A stretch of DNA of 64,000 nt from Diadophis punctatus similis (taxonomy: Eukaryota; Chordata; Lepidosauria; Squamata; Dipsadidae), in the NCBI GenBank assembly GCA_023053685.1, contig JALIGW010000002.1:41235220-41299219 (forward strand), written 5' to 3'. The notes beneath the pieces are model-generated. The model searched no databases. It was given only the letters and a program-made list of their open reading frames with translations, and was not told the origin of the DNA. Positions 1-12,703 of the stretch are shown piece by piece (positions within the stretch are counted from its first letter, which is position 1; every line of letters begins with the position of its first letter). Made by a program: the position numbers and the translations under genes.

Positions 1-36
<36 letters not shown>
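1..36. repeat. (TGA)n microsatellite
   Basis: Pure TGA/ATG trinucleotide run at the window edge; its left limit lies outside the window. Confidence 0.95.
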
Positions 37-37
<1 letters not shown>

Positions 38-215
38 CAACAAATAAATCAGTGGAATGGCTTGTCTTCAGAAATGGTGGGTGCTCCATCACTAAAGGGT
101 TTTTCAAGAAGAGATTGGACAGCCATTTGTCTGAAATAGTACAGGGTGTCCTGCTTGAGCAGAAGGGTGGAGTATAAGACCTCCAAGGTCCCTTCCAAAT
201 CTGTTATTCTGCTAT
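38..215 (+). mobile_element. CR1 LINE 3'-end fragment
   Basis: The plus-strand translation reads like the end of a CR1 polymerase: a decayed form of the 'NSLPPEVV.AP' segment, then SITKGFFKKRLDSHLSE. It is followed by the short 3' UTR phrase 'gacctccaaggtcccttcca' and a 'gttattct' tail. The intact-looking CR1 at 41.8-43.4 kb ends with the same phrase on the opposite strand, which supports the call. Only the last ~180 bp are here, so it is a 5'-truncated, non-coding copy. Confidence 0.75.
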
Positions 216-1091
216 AATTCAATTTTCTGCAGGAGCCCATGGTTCATACAGATAGCAGACACCCATGCACCAAATGTACAAACTAAAAATCATGGACTAA
301 GTTACATGAACAGTCAGGCTGCAGAGCAGGGCATTATCCTTCAACTTAAAGCATGATCATGTAACAAGATTTCTTTCCTAGAAATGGAAGAGTAGCTTAC
401 AAGGAAAGAAATTCAAAGTAACCAATCAATACCTTTGATGATCTGACCAGGCATCTTCTGGGTGTTTCCAACATCACTTATTTAGTGTAAACCGAATCAT
501 AGGAAAATCAGCCTTGGTTATGGATTCAGATTTTTGTAATGATCTGTTGTAATATCCTTGAGAGACAGGAGGAAAAAAGACTTGCAGCCAAGGTAATGGT
601 TAGATAAGAGATATCTCAGTCTTCCAAAGGAATAGGGTGTGGGGTGGTAAGCATCTCAGAAGAGACCCTCCCTAGTTCTGTGAAAAGTAAAGGCAAGGGA
701 GAGATTTGCTTTCAGACTTGTACTGTACCTTACAATAAAGGTAGCGTTACTACTCAAATTATTGATTTCTTGTTTAGACTAACTTGATAAGCTGACAGTT
801 TTGGTTCACCATAGGCAGGATTTTACAGCTTTCAATAAACTCTGACCCTTTTGGTTTTCCTTGCATTCCCTGCAGATACAGCTGCTTTGACCTGTGCAAA
901 CCTGGATATTTCTTTCTTCTTTCTTCTTTTTCTTCTTCAAGGAATGGTATAGCAAGAGAAGAAAGGAATCTGCATTTGGCACACGGGTTTATTATTGGAA
1001 TGTAGCTGTTTCATAAGCAGTTCTCTGCTCATGAATTAGTTTGAACAAAAACTAACAAGCTTTACAAGATGAGCAATCCCATCCATATAAA
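216..1091. other. Unassigned AT-rich sequence
   Basis: No convincing ORF, RNA gene or terminal-repeat structure seen. There is a short pyrimidine-rich patch (ttctttcttc) near 910-940. Confidence 0.5.
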
Positions 1092-1470
1092 GGTAGTCCT
1101 TGACTTATAACAGCTCGCTTAGTGACTGTTCAAAGTTACAACAGCACTGAAAAAAGTAACTTAGGGCCGTTTTTCACATTTATGACCATTGTAGCATCCC
1201 CATGGTCATGTGATCAAAATTGGCAGACTCATAGACTCATGTTCATGACGGTTGCACTGTCACGTGTTCGTCTTCTGTGACCAACTGACAAGCAAAGTCA
1301 GTGGGGAAACCAGATTCACTTAACAAATGTGTTATCAACTTAACAATTGCCGTGATTCACTTAACAACTGTGGCTAGAAAGGTCGTAAAATGGGACAAAA
1401 CTCACTTGACCAATGTCTCACTTAGCAACAGAAATTTTGGGTTCAATTGTGGTAATAAGTTGAGGACTAC
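1092..1470. mobile_element. hAT-like MITE (GGTAGTCC family), copy 1
   Basis: The ends are imperfect inverted repeats: the left reads GGTAGTCCTTGACTTAT and the complement of the right reads GTAGTCCTCAACTTAT. The interior has phrases such as 'cacttaacaactgtggc' and 'gcaacagaaattttggg'. The same phrases recur at 38.6-39.2 kb in the same order, where the left end keeps the CAG expected of hAT termini. No coding capacity. The terminal CAG is mutated in this copy, so no clear target duplication can be shown and the superfamily is inferred. Confidence 0.6.
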
Positions 1471-3676
1471 AATTAGACCAAGAGGGCATCATAAAGTATT
1501 TGATCTTCCTAGGCTTTAGAAATGGCTAGAGTTCATAGGGTACGTATATGACTTTAGGTAACTATTGGTTTTACTGACTTTTGTCTAATTTTGAAGTGAC
1601 TTGGTCTGTTCTGATCACAAAGAAAATGACATATAATGCCCTTTAGAACTAATTGTATTGACCTACACAGATCCCAACAACACTATTGAGTGTGCCACTC
1701 AAGTGTGCTATATGAATGTGCCTCAAGTTACGAGCTAATACATATATTCTGGCTTTTATTTCTTAGTTTATAAATGCTGTTCATACAATGTGGTTACAGA
1801 AACACACTGGAACTTCTTTGCATTTTTGAAGAATCAAAATATAATTTGACCTGACATATGTATGGTTGCTTTATTTGCAATAGTACCAAATATATCTTTT
1901 ATTTTTGTTTGGCATGAAAAGACATGAAGCCTAAAATTATTCAGGTGAGGAATTGAAATACTTCATATTGGCTCCAGACTTCCTAGGAAATTGAAAGGAT
2001 GATGAAAAAATAAATAGCAGTTTACAGAGAATATGATGTTTCAAATCTTGAAATCCATTCTAAAAGAGGAATTTCACCTTATATCCACTTCAAAGTGATA
2101 CTTTGAGTAATAGCATATCTTGTTTGTACCTAAAAGATAAATCTCCTTTTCACAAAGGATTTATCAATTATATCTTTCAAGAAATCCAAGTGGATGACAA
2201 CTCATACTCATAAAATCCTGCTAGGTCTCTGCAACTGTATGCAGAAATGGGTTCTGTATTGTGGAAACATTACATTTTGCAAAACTGTAGGGACCTCCAA
2301 CTGAATAGTTTTTAGACAAGTAATTTTGAAACAGAATGCTTGATGTGAGAGGCTAAAGGAAATTGTGCAGCTTAATCCTGATTTTAAATAATCTTTATCT
2401 GTACCTTGAGTTGTTTGCACAATCTGATCTTTATTTTTGGAATAAAAGTGAATATTTCTCAGCCTCTTCCTCCCTTAAGAAGTTTTTCCTTTGTAGCCAC
2501 AATTTGGCAACTTCTACATATTTCAATAGTGCCTGATTTTTCACAAATTCCATTAGTACACCATTGATTGCTCATTTTTAGCACTCAAAACAATTTAACA
2601 TAGTCTCTTTCATGCAGAGAATAACATATTCATATTATTTGATTTTTGATGAAACCAAATGACCCTTTAAATTTGCAATAGGGTTCTTTAATTTTGCATG
2701 AGTTTCTTCACTGCTGCTCATTTAATTTTCTGTTTCCATTAACCATCTGCAAGCATTTGACTCTATGACAATTATTCAGCTGTGCTACATCATGACTGAC
2801 ATATTTTATAAACGTTTAAAGAAACAGAGAGCCAGGGAAAGGAGAAGGGAAAAATTAGCAAAACAAAAAAAGTCACGGTTCAGAATCATGTATTTTCCAT
2901 ACAGCTGAGATGTATGAATAGTAATTTCTGGTTCCATTGAAAATGTAGCTTAATTGCATTTTGTCTTCTTTTCCGATAAGCACTTCACAATGCTGATGAT
3001 TGCTGAAGCTAAAAGCTGTTCACTGTGAGAAGTGAATGTTTTCCCACACCGCTGCCCAGGATAGTTTTTTTTGCATGACGGCCAAATTGATCACTTCTAT
3101 TCAGTCTATTCAAAGTTTTAAACCATGAAGGAATCCTTTGGTAGAATCTTCTTATCTGCCTGCATTCCCAAATCTCTTCTCTTTTGATCTTTCAGACAAA
3201 AGAGAGAACAATGCACATTCTTTTGCTAATCTTCATTAGAACATGATGAGTTGGACATGAGGAGATGCATTATATCAAATGCAAGGATAACTAATTTGGC
3301 CTCCTTTTTACGTCATGGGATTTCTATAATTCAGTAGAGATGTTGCTGCTATCTTGATTAATGCAAACGATGTAGAGATAATCGTATTAGCAGCTAATTT
3401 TAAAGGTGATCTTATTTTTCTATTAATGACCTTAATAAAAATAAGATTAATGATCAATCTAGTCAATCATTGTTTTTACAACTGACAGACCCACAAATGG
3501 GGACAAAAGGTAGAGCTGAATCAGGTTAGACCTGAGGCAGAATGTGGAGTTTATTTGCCTTTTAGATCTCAAATAATGCCATTGCAACGCAACATTCCTT
3601 AAGCATCCATTTAGCAACAATAACATCCAACTGACTATCGAGATTTTAGCTTTACTTGTTGGTGAAAAGACTTGGA
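1471..3676. other. Unassigned AT-rich sequence
   Basis: No feature supported. Only short ORFs without family resemblance, for example about 70 codons on the minus strand near 2208-2420. Confidence 0.5.
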
Positions 3677-3684
3677 GTTTCCAA

Positions 3685-3990
3685 CAGTGGTGGGATTCAA
3701 TTTTTTTTACTAACGGTTCTGTGGGCGTGACTTGGTGGGCATGGCGTGGCTTGGTGGGCATTGCTTGGTGAGCGTAGCAGGGGAAGGATACTGTAAAATC
3801 TCAATTTCTCTCCACTCCAGGAAAAGGTTACTGCAAAATCCCATTTCCTCCCGATCAGCTGGAACTGGGGAGGAAGATAATAGATGGGGTGGGGCCAGTC
3901 AGAGGTGATATTTACCGATTCTCCAAACTACTCAAAATTTCCACTACCGGTTCTTCAGAACTGGTCGGAACCTGCTGAATATCACCTCTG
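3685..3990. mobile_element. hAT MITE, CAGTGGTGGGATTCAA family
   Basis: Left end CAGTGGTGGGATTCAA; right end finishes ATCACCTCTG. The 8-bp direct repeats GTTTCCAA at 3677-3684 and 3991-3998 are an exact target-site duplication, diagnostic of hAT. The 306-bp interior has G-rich 'ggtgggca' repeats and no coding potential. The copy at 25990-26298 is the same family in the opposite orientation. Confidence 0.9.
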
Positions 3991-3998
3991 GTTTCCAA

Positions 3999-5144
3999 CC
4001 ATTCAGAATATGATATGTATAGTTGAGAATAGAATCCCAGCATTATCACAACATTGTTAGTAGATTTAACAAAATAATATTTGGTTCTCTTACACATACT
4101 TAAGTAATTTAATTCTCTTTGGAGATGTTCCTTCATGTAAAACAAAATGATTGAGATGTTTAAAGCATTATAGACTGAAATAGCAAAGCTATTTCTTTTC
4201 AAATGTGATAAGATAATGTCAGATCTGCCATCTTCACTACACTCTGCAAAGCTTGCCGGTGTCCTGCCATAAACAGAGGGAGGGGGGTCAAAGCAGTAAA
4301 GGAAGGGGGAGATGTGCAGGAGGACAGAAAGGTAGGAGATACATATATGGGGGAAGGAGTGGCACTGACAGGAATCAGTTTGTTAAACTGGATTGATCCA
4401 GCCACCTCAAGAATACAAAGCTATTGCAGGAAATGTCCGACACCTGAGCAGTTCCCAAAACATTGCACCAGGACCAGCACACTATTGGACAGTGGTGAAC
4501 TGGTCAAGGGGGGAAGGCCATGAAGGAGAAAACTTTGTAGTCCTTGCGTGTGAAGGACTTAGCCTTGCTTTGTTTGTAACCACTAATCCTAGTAAAAGAA
4601 CCTATTGCTTCCATCAAATGGAGTCGAGGGTTGTTCTTCCCTAGGGACTTAGCTGGGGCAAGCCTGACAGATACAACCATTTTATAATGCTGATAAGCAT
4701 ATAATGTGCTACATTTCAAAAGCTTAAATTAAATGCATATTTATATTCTACCACCAATCTTTAAAAATAAAATATTTCCACACATAAGTCAGCAAAAATA
4801 TAAACATGATTACATAAATAATATGTAGCAGGTGTCTTATTGCTTAAAAATGCAAACCTCTTCAAGGGAAGCAATTCCTAAGGGTTGAACTTTATTTTCT
4901 TGTTGGTTTGAGTAAATATTTTGGCTATACATTGATTCCACATGAACTACATACACATCTGGATTTAAGCAGGCTTTAATATCAAATTCTTGCCCAACAG
5001 CTTTCAGTGATGAGACACAAATGGAATAGATTATGAAGAAGATAAGGAGTTTTTTTAAAAAGGAAACATTGGATTTGAATGAAAGCTAAAGCTTTATTAC
5101 ACAATGAATCCAAGAAAATTCACAGATCCCATCTGTACTCATGG
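3999..5144. other. Unassigned sequence
   Basis: Short overlapping ORFs at 4199-4719 on both strands show no recognisable domain or codon signal. I see nothing else. Confidence 0.5.
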
Positions 5145-5152
5145 GTTATGCT

Positions 5153-5538
5153 CAGAGGTGGGTTCCTGCCGGTGCGGTTAATAGCTGTTTATTTATTTAT
5201 TTTTTATTTATTATTGGTTCTTCTAGGCCGCTCTACTCCCGAGGGAGTATTGTTCGGCGCAGAGCCGAAGACGCTGCTTCTGTTCGTGGCGCGGGGGCTT
5301 TCCCCGGGCACTGCTGTCGCCCGCATAGATGCTGCCGTTTGCGTTCTTTTGCCCTCTGCACATGCGCAAAACCTTCTGCATGCGCAGAGGGCAAAAGAAC
5401 GCAATTGGCGGCATCCATGCGGGTGGGGAAAGCGCCCGGGGAAAGCTCCCGCTCCTCGAACGGCAGCAGCGTCTTTGGCTCTGCGCCGAACAACAGCTAT
5501 TAATTGCACCGGCAAAAACAGGCAGGAACCCACCTCTG
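5153..5538. mobile_element. Foldback hAT MITE with CpG-rich palindromic core
   Basis: Left end CAGAGGTGGGTTCCTGCC; right end is its inverted copy finishing GGAACCCACCTCTG. An exact 8-bp target duplication GTTATGCT lies at 5145-5152 and 5539-5546. Most of the 386 bp pairs with itself, including GGCGCAGAGCCGAAGACGC against its complement and GCAGAGGGCAAAAGAACGC. The tip carries NRF1-like motifs (TGCACATGCGCA at 5358). Open frames on both strands come from the palindrome and are not genes. Confidence 0.9.
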
Positions 5539-5638
5539 GTTATGCTTCTCTGGAGTACCTTGAAGGGCCACAGAAAACTCCAGATACAGTGCATGCTGCT
5601 GCTATTGAAATTGTGGCTAACTTGAGAGCAGCATAAAG

Positions 5639-5916
5639 CAGAGGTGGGTTCTTCCCAGTTCGGACTGGTTCTATAGTAACATGGCAGCCTGGGTCACTTG
5701 AACCAGCAGCGACCCAGGACTGCCACGCCCCTGAGCTGGTTCTCTTGTTGAAAATAATTCTCTCATCTTGTTTTTTGCTTCTGCACATGTGCAGAAGCTT
5801 TTTTTAAAGTACTGCGCATGCACAGTGGGTTATTTCTGGGAAGTGACACGTGTGCGCAAAATGTGCACTACCATCGTGATGCGAACCAGTGGGGAAGGTA
5901 AGTAGAACTCACCCCG
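5639..5916. mobile_element. hAT MITE, related CAGAGGTGGGTTCTT family
   Basis: Left end CAGAGGTGGGTTCTTCCC. The complement of the right end reads CGGGGTGAGTTCTACT. Flanks GCATAAAG (5631-5638) and GCGTAAAC (5917-5924) fit an 8-bp target duplication with two mismatches. The interior has a short hairpin (cttctgcacatgtgcagaag) and TGCGCATGCACA at 5813. It lies 93 bp downstream of the preceding MITE; the two are separate insertions. Confidence 0.75.
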
Positions 5917-5924
5917 GCGTAAAC

Positions 5925-7204
5925 AGATGTTAAAGCTCTTCCCTCTCCTTTCCACACTGCTTTTCTACTATGGTTCCTACTTGAACCCTGCACTTGGGCT
6001 AACACAACTATTTGGGGAGGGGGGGGAGAAATCCAGATATCTTTAATTTGTGGCTGTAATTGAGGTGATTTACTGGATCTTTATATAGTAGCTCTTCTTC
6101 ACACAACGAGATTTATTAAAGGCAAGAGCAAGAAGAGGTGGAAAAATATCCCTCTAGGCCTCAGGGAACAGCATTATTTTTCTTGCACATGTAACAATTT
6201 GATGATTTAGTTATTCCTTTTCTATAAAGTTGGCTATTTGCATATTAATCTTCAAGAAAGAAATATTGTTTTCTCACAAAATGCAAAAAAAAGCATATTT
6301 CAGTAATACTTTTCCAATTCCACTGCTATATTGTTTTAGAGTCCACAGAAAATAATTCCTTAAGAACTTGTTAATAATTCCTTGTACATATTATGAATCT
6401 GCTTATGTTTCTTGGGCTAAGTTTGAAAATGAGCTAAGCACTACATTTTCTAAGTTATAAATAAATGATAAGAGACAAAACTTAATGTTTTCAGTTTCTT
6501 TACTATACCTCTTTCAATGTGATGTGTATATAAACAGACATACACTCATCTGTATAAATATACATATCCAAGAACGAACCTTATATTGTGTAACATATTT
6601 GTGTGTGGTAAGAAAAAATTCTTGATATTTTTATCCTATTTGACAGGGGTCTTTAAGAGAATCTTTAATTTTTAAATCCTTTTTGGATAATTACATTGTT
6701 TTATTTTCAAATGCATACACAGATATTTATGTGTATGCATACACATACACACACACACATATTGGAGAAATAGTATATTTTATACTATTTTCAAAATTTA
6801 GATTATCTGGAATCCTAATTAAAATCTATTTTTCCATGTTGCATGAATGTAGCTGAGCAATGCCTTTATCATATTTTGATTTAATATTGTCTTTTAACCC
6901 AATTTTTGTCTGCATGTACTTTTCTTAATTATCCTGATGTGGTCAATTTAGTTTTGGATGTTTTGGATATTTGAATATCTATTCTCTTATGCTGGATAAA
7001 GACTGTGATAAAGTTTTCTTTATCTTTCTATCCAATCAGATCATCATGGGCATGTTCATCTAACATTGCTCAGTTCCATTTTGTTCCTTCTTGGAGGCCT
7101 AAGATAATAAGTAAAAATGAATAATCTGATCATGATCCACTTTAAAATTGCACCCTTTGATATGTAGCAAGATTTGAGAAATCTATATTTACATATAAAG
7201 AAAT
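5925..7204. other. Unassigned AT-rich sequence
   Basis: No gene or classified repeat seen; a short (CA)n patch lies near 6740-6760. Confidence 0.5.
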
Positions 7205-8190
<986 letters not shown>

Positions 8191-8317
8191 GTTGGAGGAA
8201 AATAAGTTGGGTTTTTTTTAATACTCTTATTTGCTACTCCAAAACTGATTCTATTAACACATTTTCAGGTTGCACATGACCTGAATCCTCTTTTTTTGAA
8301 GATATCCTTGAATTACA

Positions 8318-9233
8318 TCTATATATATGAAAGCGAAAACCACTCACACATTAATCACAAAATCTCCAGAACCGTAAAGCCTACAAACTTGAAATTTGCC
8401 ACGTATGTTCCTCTTGCCTTCTTGGTGCTCACTAAGAAAAGATTTTTCAAAATGACCATCAGAGCATGAATATTTCTTATCTTATTATTAACAAGCTCTG
8501 ATGCTAAGGAGTTCTACTCACCCTCCCCACCTGAAAAGAAATCTGATCCAAATGCAAAACACAAGCAGAGGAGTTTCAGTTTTGCTTTTGCTTTTGCTTT
8601 CACAGCAGCAAGCAGCTTTACTACAGAACAGTTGAACTAAGCCATGCACAGACTCCTTCCTGTCTCCTGCTTGCTCACACAGCAAATACTGTTTCAGTTT
8701 CCAAACACCCCTCAACTCTCTCACAAACTAACAGGACACTAGCCAGATGAATACCAATGGATGCTGGTAGGCAGAGACATATTTCCCCCCCCCCCTTATT
8801 TTCCTCCTCAGTTCAGTCGGATCTGTTCCTTCTACTGTAACACCAGTTAAGGGAAAAAGAGGCAAAAAACGCAGGAAAAGATTTACAGATGCGATTAGGA
8901 AAACACAAGTAAGGGAAGCTGCCTGTTTCTCCCATGGCCAGTTCTATGTGGCATGCTCCAGAGTCAGTTCACCTGAGAGCCTGGTCATCCTCCAGCCAGA
9001 GAGCAAAACCAGGAATGTTGTTTACAGGGAGGTCCTGAGCAATTCATCTGAGGGACAAATTGAAAGTCTATGCTATACAAATAATGTCTTCATCTGTAAC
9101 AGAAACTTAGCTTACCATCTCTAACAAAATAATACAGTCCCATTTTTAACTACTCATTACTTTTCAAGCTTTAAGTGTCAATTTATCAAGCCCCATCACA
9201 TAGTTTCATAGCGAAGCATGGGTATTTAGCTAG
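8318..9233 (+). mobile_element. Helitron, non-autonomous, copy A
   Basis: The 5' end is TC (TCTATATATATGAAAGCG) preceded by A. The 3' end is CTAG followed by T, with a weak hairpin (tcacatag...gcga) and 'gggtatttag' just upstream. This matches Helitron rules: 5'-TC, 3'-CTRR, A/T insertion site and no target duplication. A second copy at 62817-63718 in the opposite orientation has identical end rules. Inside is a remnant of the Helitron helicase C-terminus, so this is an internal deletion derivative of an autonomous Helitron. Confidence 0.85.
8867..9124 (+). pseudogene. Helitron PIF1-type helicase C-terminal remnant
   Basis: One plus-strand frame reads ...CFSHGQFYVACSRVSS, then PESLVILQPESKTRNVVYRE and a stop at 9122. 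'HGQ.YVA.SRV' is motif VI of PIF1-family helicases as fused in Helitron RepHel proteins, and 'NVVY.EVL' is the usual protein end. The Rep domain and helicase motifs I-V are absent, and I find no start codon or upstream ORF. The other Helitron copy encodes the same segment with few changes (minus strand, about 62950-63130), so it was present in their common ancestor. Not functional. Confidence 0.85.
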
Positions 9234-9786
9234 TTATTGAATATTGTTGGAGTATTTGCTGAAAATTCATGACCAAGTAAATCCACAACAATTTGCTACA
9301 TAGTAAAAGTAAACAGAATTACAATAGAAAAATAGTCACTTTTCTGTTTTCAAAATTACCCTCTCTGACATGCATGGGACTGCTTTTCTATTATTATAAT
9401 ATGGAGTTGTTTTTGAGGGAAAAATGCAAAAATGACAAATAAATATTTTGGATCACCTTTACGGGACATTTTATCAGCCTAATGGCACAAACTATTACAA
9501 TATATTGACAGCTTATAGAGGTTTTCCTGGTGCTGCAGGCAAAACAGTGGCAAAAGTGTATAGTATTGCATTTTAATCTTTTATAAAGCCACCAAGGGGG
9601 CAAAATAAATCAATTTTGAAGGGAAATCACATTTGCTTCAGCTGTCACTGAAGAAATAGTTTTATATTCTACTATTCATTCTTTTAGTCCCATTTGAAGC
9701 TATTTCAATAATGATAAAAATAGTAAGACAAACAGTAATGGAATTGAAATGCCAAATGTCCAAACCATCAGGAGTCATCATGTAGC
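9234..9786. other. Unassigned AT-rich sequence
   Basis: No supported feature. Confidence 0.5.
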
Positions 9787-10615
9787 CTGCAAGTAACTGG
9801 GCATTTTATAGTTTGATAACATAAAGCATGGACAAGTTAAAATTCTGATTAGTAACAAATATATTCAACGAGTGAGAAAACTGCTAAAGACTTAATTGAA
9901 CAGTGAAGACACCACCAAAGCCATCAATACCTGAGTCATATCTGAGATACGATATACTGCTGGAATTATTAATTGGACAAAAGCTGAACTGGAAATTTTG
10001 GACTGAAAAACAAGAAAACTGATGACTATTCACTATGCATTATATCCATGTAATAATATTGATAGATTATACCTGCCTGGAGAAATGGAGACAGAAGTTT
10101 ACTTCAAGTCAAATGAAAAATTGGTGAGGACATATAGTTGAAAAAGTAGTTGAAAATGAACAGGTTAAAATATTGTATGGTTTCTGCATACTGACTGATA
10201 TTGTCTTAAGCTCATAACACCCCAGATACACACTGTGGTTTAAAAGAAGAAAGTTTGGACAATCAATGTGGCAATAACAGGAGATAGTACAGTAGAAGAC
10301 AAAGAATTAGATAAGATCACAAAGTATGAAGAGCTGAACATCAAAATGGAAAGAGTATGAAATAAACTGTCTATTGTAGTCCCAGTGGTTATCAGGATGC
10401 TATACTAAAAAAGCTTGGACAGTACTCAGAAAATCTGAGCATTGACAAAACTTCCATCTATCAGTTACAAAGGGCCACATTGCTTGGATCCACACATATA
10501 CTGCTCCAATATATTATGGCATCCAATGTTCTTGAGAAGAACTTGATGTGTATGAAGGGCGACATCAAGTAAAGAACGGGCAACTGTGATTTCACCTTGT
10601 GTATAAAATAATAAA
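9787..10615 (+). pseudogene. Decayed non-LTR retrotransposon polymerase C-terminus
   Basis: Too degraded to leave a long ORF, but one plus-strand frame carries a recognisable order of phrases interrupted by stops. These are LGIL, a KYIQRVRKLLK segment, EIRYTAGIINWTKAELEILD, then KTRKLMTIHYALYP, DRLYLPGEM, VWTINVAITGDSTVEDKEL, KITKYEEL and VVPVVI. This matches the region after the RT in a widespread vertebrate LINE group whose C-terminus has a 'DIAIPGDSRV.EKE...KY.DL' block. In-frame stops include TGA at 10005 (after EILD). Clade not resolved. An old relic with no function implied. Confidence 0.75.
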
Positions 10616-10690
10616 TATCTTACATCTTGCAATACTATCTTTAACATCATCGAACAAGAATATCTGCCTATCCTAGCTCCTTGGAAGGAC

Positions 10691-11694
10691 TTATCATATT
10701 TTTTGGAGTATAAGACGCACCGAAGTATAAGACGCACCTTAGTTTTGGGGGAGGAAAACAAGGAAAAAAGGCCTCTGCCTCCAAGCAATTTGCCAAACAG
10801 CAAACAGCAAACAGCCAGATGATATACACCATTTGCTATGTATTTCTGTGCATGTGTGCTTGACTCATAGAAATAGCAAAGAATTGGAAAAATGTACATT
10901 ATGCCAGAAAGTTTTCTTAAATGTAGGCACACTAACTCTTCCCAATTATTTAAATAGATCTACTCCAAGGTAACTAAACTCTAATATAAACAGGACACTG
11001 TTACATTTCATACTATACTTGTACAGAGCTGTTAAAATTAATTAAAATTTCTGGAAGTATACATTATTCTCTAATATTTAAAAGAAGATACAATAGCAAT
11101 GGGCCTCTTCAGAGCAAGCATTTATTTTAAAAAGCTTCTTTATTTTGTTAAGTTGTCTAGATTTACAGGGATCTCCAACCTTGGCAACTTTAAGACTTGT
11201 GGACTTCAACTCCCAGAATTCCACAGCCAGCAAAGCTAACAAAGCTGGCTGTGGAATTCTGGGAGTTGAAGTCCACAAGTCTTAAAGTTGCCAAGGTTGG
11301 AGACCCCTGGCTCTAGAACAATAATAAAGCAGTCTTTAAAAAATAAGTCTAATAATTTGAACATTCTACAGACATTTATAGTTATTCACTTACCTCTTTG
11401 CAGCCAGTTCAGCAAAAATAAAAACCTGCGTCTCTCCCAGCTATTTGCCTCTTTGCAGTTAGTCTCACTTTCATTTTCCCACGTGGCAAACCTAATCAGC
11501 TGTTTGTCGGGAAACTGCTACTGACTTGCTTGGCTTTCCCTCTTTCCTGCAAGCAGGTAAATTGCTGGAAGACAGAGGCCAAAGAGTGGGGGTGGCTGGG
11601 TGGGTGGGGCTAATCCGGTGTATAAGACGCACCCAAGTTTTCACCCTCTTTTGGGGGTAAAAAGGTGCGTCTTATACTCCGAAAAATACGGTAA
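10691..11694. mobile_element. DNA transposon with ~31-bp TIRs (GTATAAGACGCACC)
   Basis: Inverted ends: the left reads TTATCATATTTTTTGGAG and the complement of the right reads TTACCGTATTTTTCGGAG. Both continue into GTATAAGACGCACC, about 31 bp with few mismatches. The first inner unit of the left TIR is repeated (gaagtataagacgcacc). The ~1-kb interior has no transposase and is interrupted by a palindromic MITE at 11166-11309. Flanking TTA/TAA could be part of the TIR or of a TA-type duplication, so the superfamily is open. Confidence 0.65.
11166..11309. mobile_element. Perfect-hairpin MITE, nested
   Basis: 144 bp, nearly fully self-complementary: CAGGGATCTCCAACCTTGG on the left mirrors CCAAGGTTGGAGACCCCTG on the right. 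The arms contain GACTTCAACTCCCAGAATTC and a short loop near 11230. The CAG...CTG ends are hAT-like, but flanking 8-mers (TAGATTTA / GCTCTAGA) do not match, so the target duplication is lost or the boundary differs. A diverged relative lies at 17825-17963. Confidence 0.75.
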
Positions 11695-11897
11695 TCGCTA
11701 GATAAAAATGCCAAATTCATTCTAAACATCTAGCTGACTATGGAACAAACCATAAATAATATTTATACAACAATGTATGTTCTAGGAATTTTAACATCCG
11801 AAATTGCTTTAATTTGGAACCAACCATACAGTATCTCATTCTTTTTCAGGAAAACAGCTATTTGCAGATTTTGAAAATTAAATGAAAAGTATCTTTT

Positions 11898-12703
11898 CCA
11901 CAGCTAAAATTGGACCATCATCTTTCTGCTGTGGCTAGGGGGGCCTTTGCACAGGTTCGCCTGGTGCACCAGTTGCGGCCATATTTGGAGAAGGAGGCTC
12001 TACTCACGGTCACTCATGCCCTTGTCACCTCTCGTTTGGACTACTGCAATGCGCTCTACATGGGGCTACCCTTGAAGAGTATCCGGATACTTCAGCTGGT
12101 GCAAAATGCGGCTGCGCGTGCTGTGGTGGGTGTGCCAAGGTACACCCACGTGACATCGATACTCCGCCAGCTGCATTGGTTGCCCATCGGTCTCCGGGTC
12201 CAATTCAAGGTGTTGATCACCATCTTTAAAGCCCTTCATGGCTTAGGACCAGGTTATCTACGGGACCGCATTCTGCCTCATACTTCCCTCCGACCGGTTA
12301 GGGCCCACAGAGTTGGCCTCCTCCAGGTCCCGTCGGCCAAGCAATGCCGGCTGGCGGGCCCAAGGGGGAGAGCCTTCTCTGTGGCTGGCCCCGCTCTCTG
12401 GAACCAACTTCCACCAGAGACCCGAACTATCCCCACTCTGCTGGCCTTCCGAAAAGCCGTTAAGACATGGCTCTTCCTGCAGGCGGGGGGTAGAGCTTAA
12501 TTCACTCGAGCTCACCCCCCAAGTATGTATGATGTTGAATGGTTGTTGATTTCTTATATTGTGTTTTAATTTTTATATTGTTTTAATTACTATTTTAGAT
12601 TTTGGTTGTTCTTGTATTTTTCACTGATGTACGCCGCCCTGAGTGCTTAGGGAGTTGGGCGGCATATAAGAATTCCATAATAAATAAATAAATAAATAAA
12701 TAA
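11898..12703 (+). mobile_element. L2-type LINE, 5'-truncated, second copy
   Basis: Begins abruptly at 'ccacagctaaaattgg', the same polymerase position as about 7280 of the first copy, and follows it closely to the 3' UTR and a short (TAAA)n tail. The 196-codon open frame (11910-12500) contains SRLDYCNALYMGLP and LRQLHWLPIGLR and ends at the natural stop. The catalytic palm is missing. The two copies differ mainly by scattered substitutions, so they are separate insertions of one young subfamily. Confidence 0.88.

Noticed and set aside
4199..4719. Overlapping ORFs on both strands as a possible host exon
   Set aside because: No homology, no codon bias or splice structure; frames overlap antisense.
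5079..5636. Several overlapping 80-185-codon ORFs on both strands
   Set aside because: They cross a palindromic hAT MITE; mirrored peptides arise from the inverted repeat and the frames start outside the element.
8518..8724. Small conserved ORF in the Helitrons (also 63342-63523)
   Set aside because: Similar peptides occur in the two copies only because the DNA is shared; frame and strand preference differ and no motif is seen.
10465..10932. 155-codon minus-strand ORF
   Set aside because: Antisense to the decayed LINE relic and crossing into the TIR transposon; no domain.
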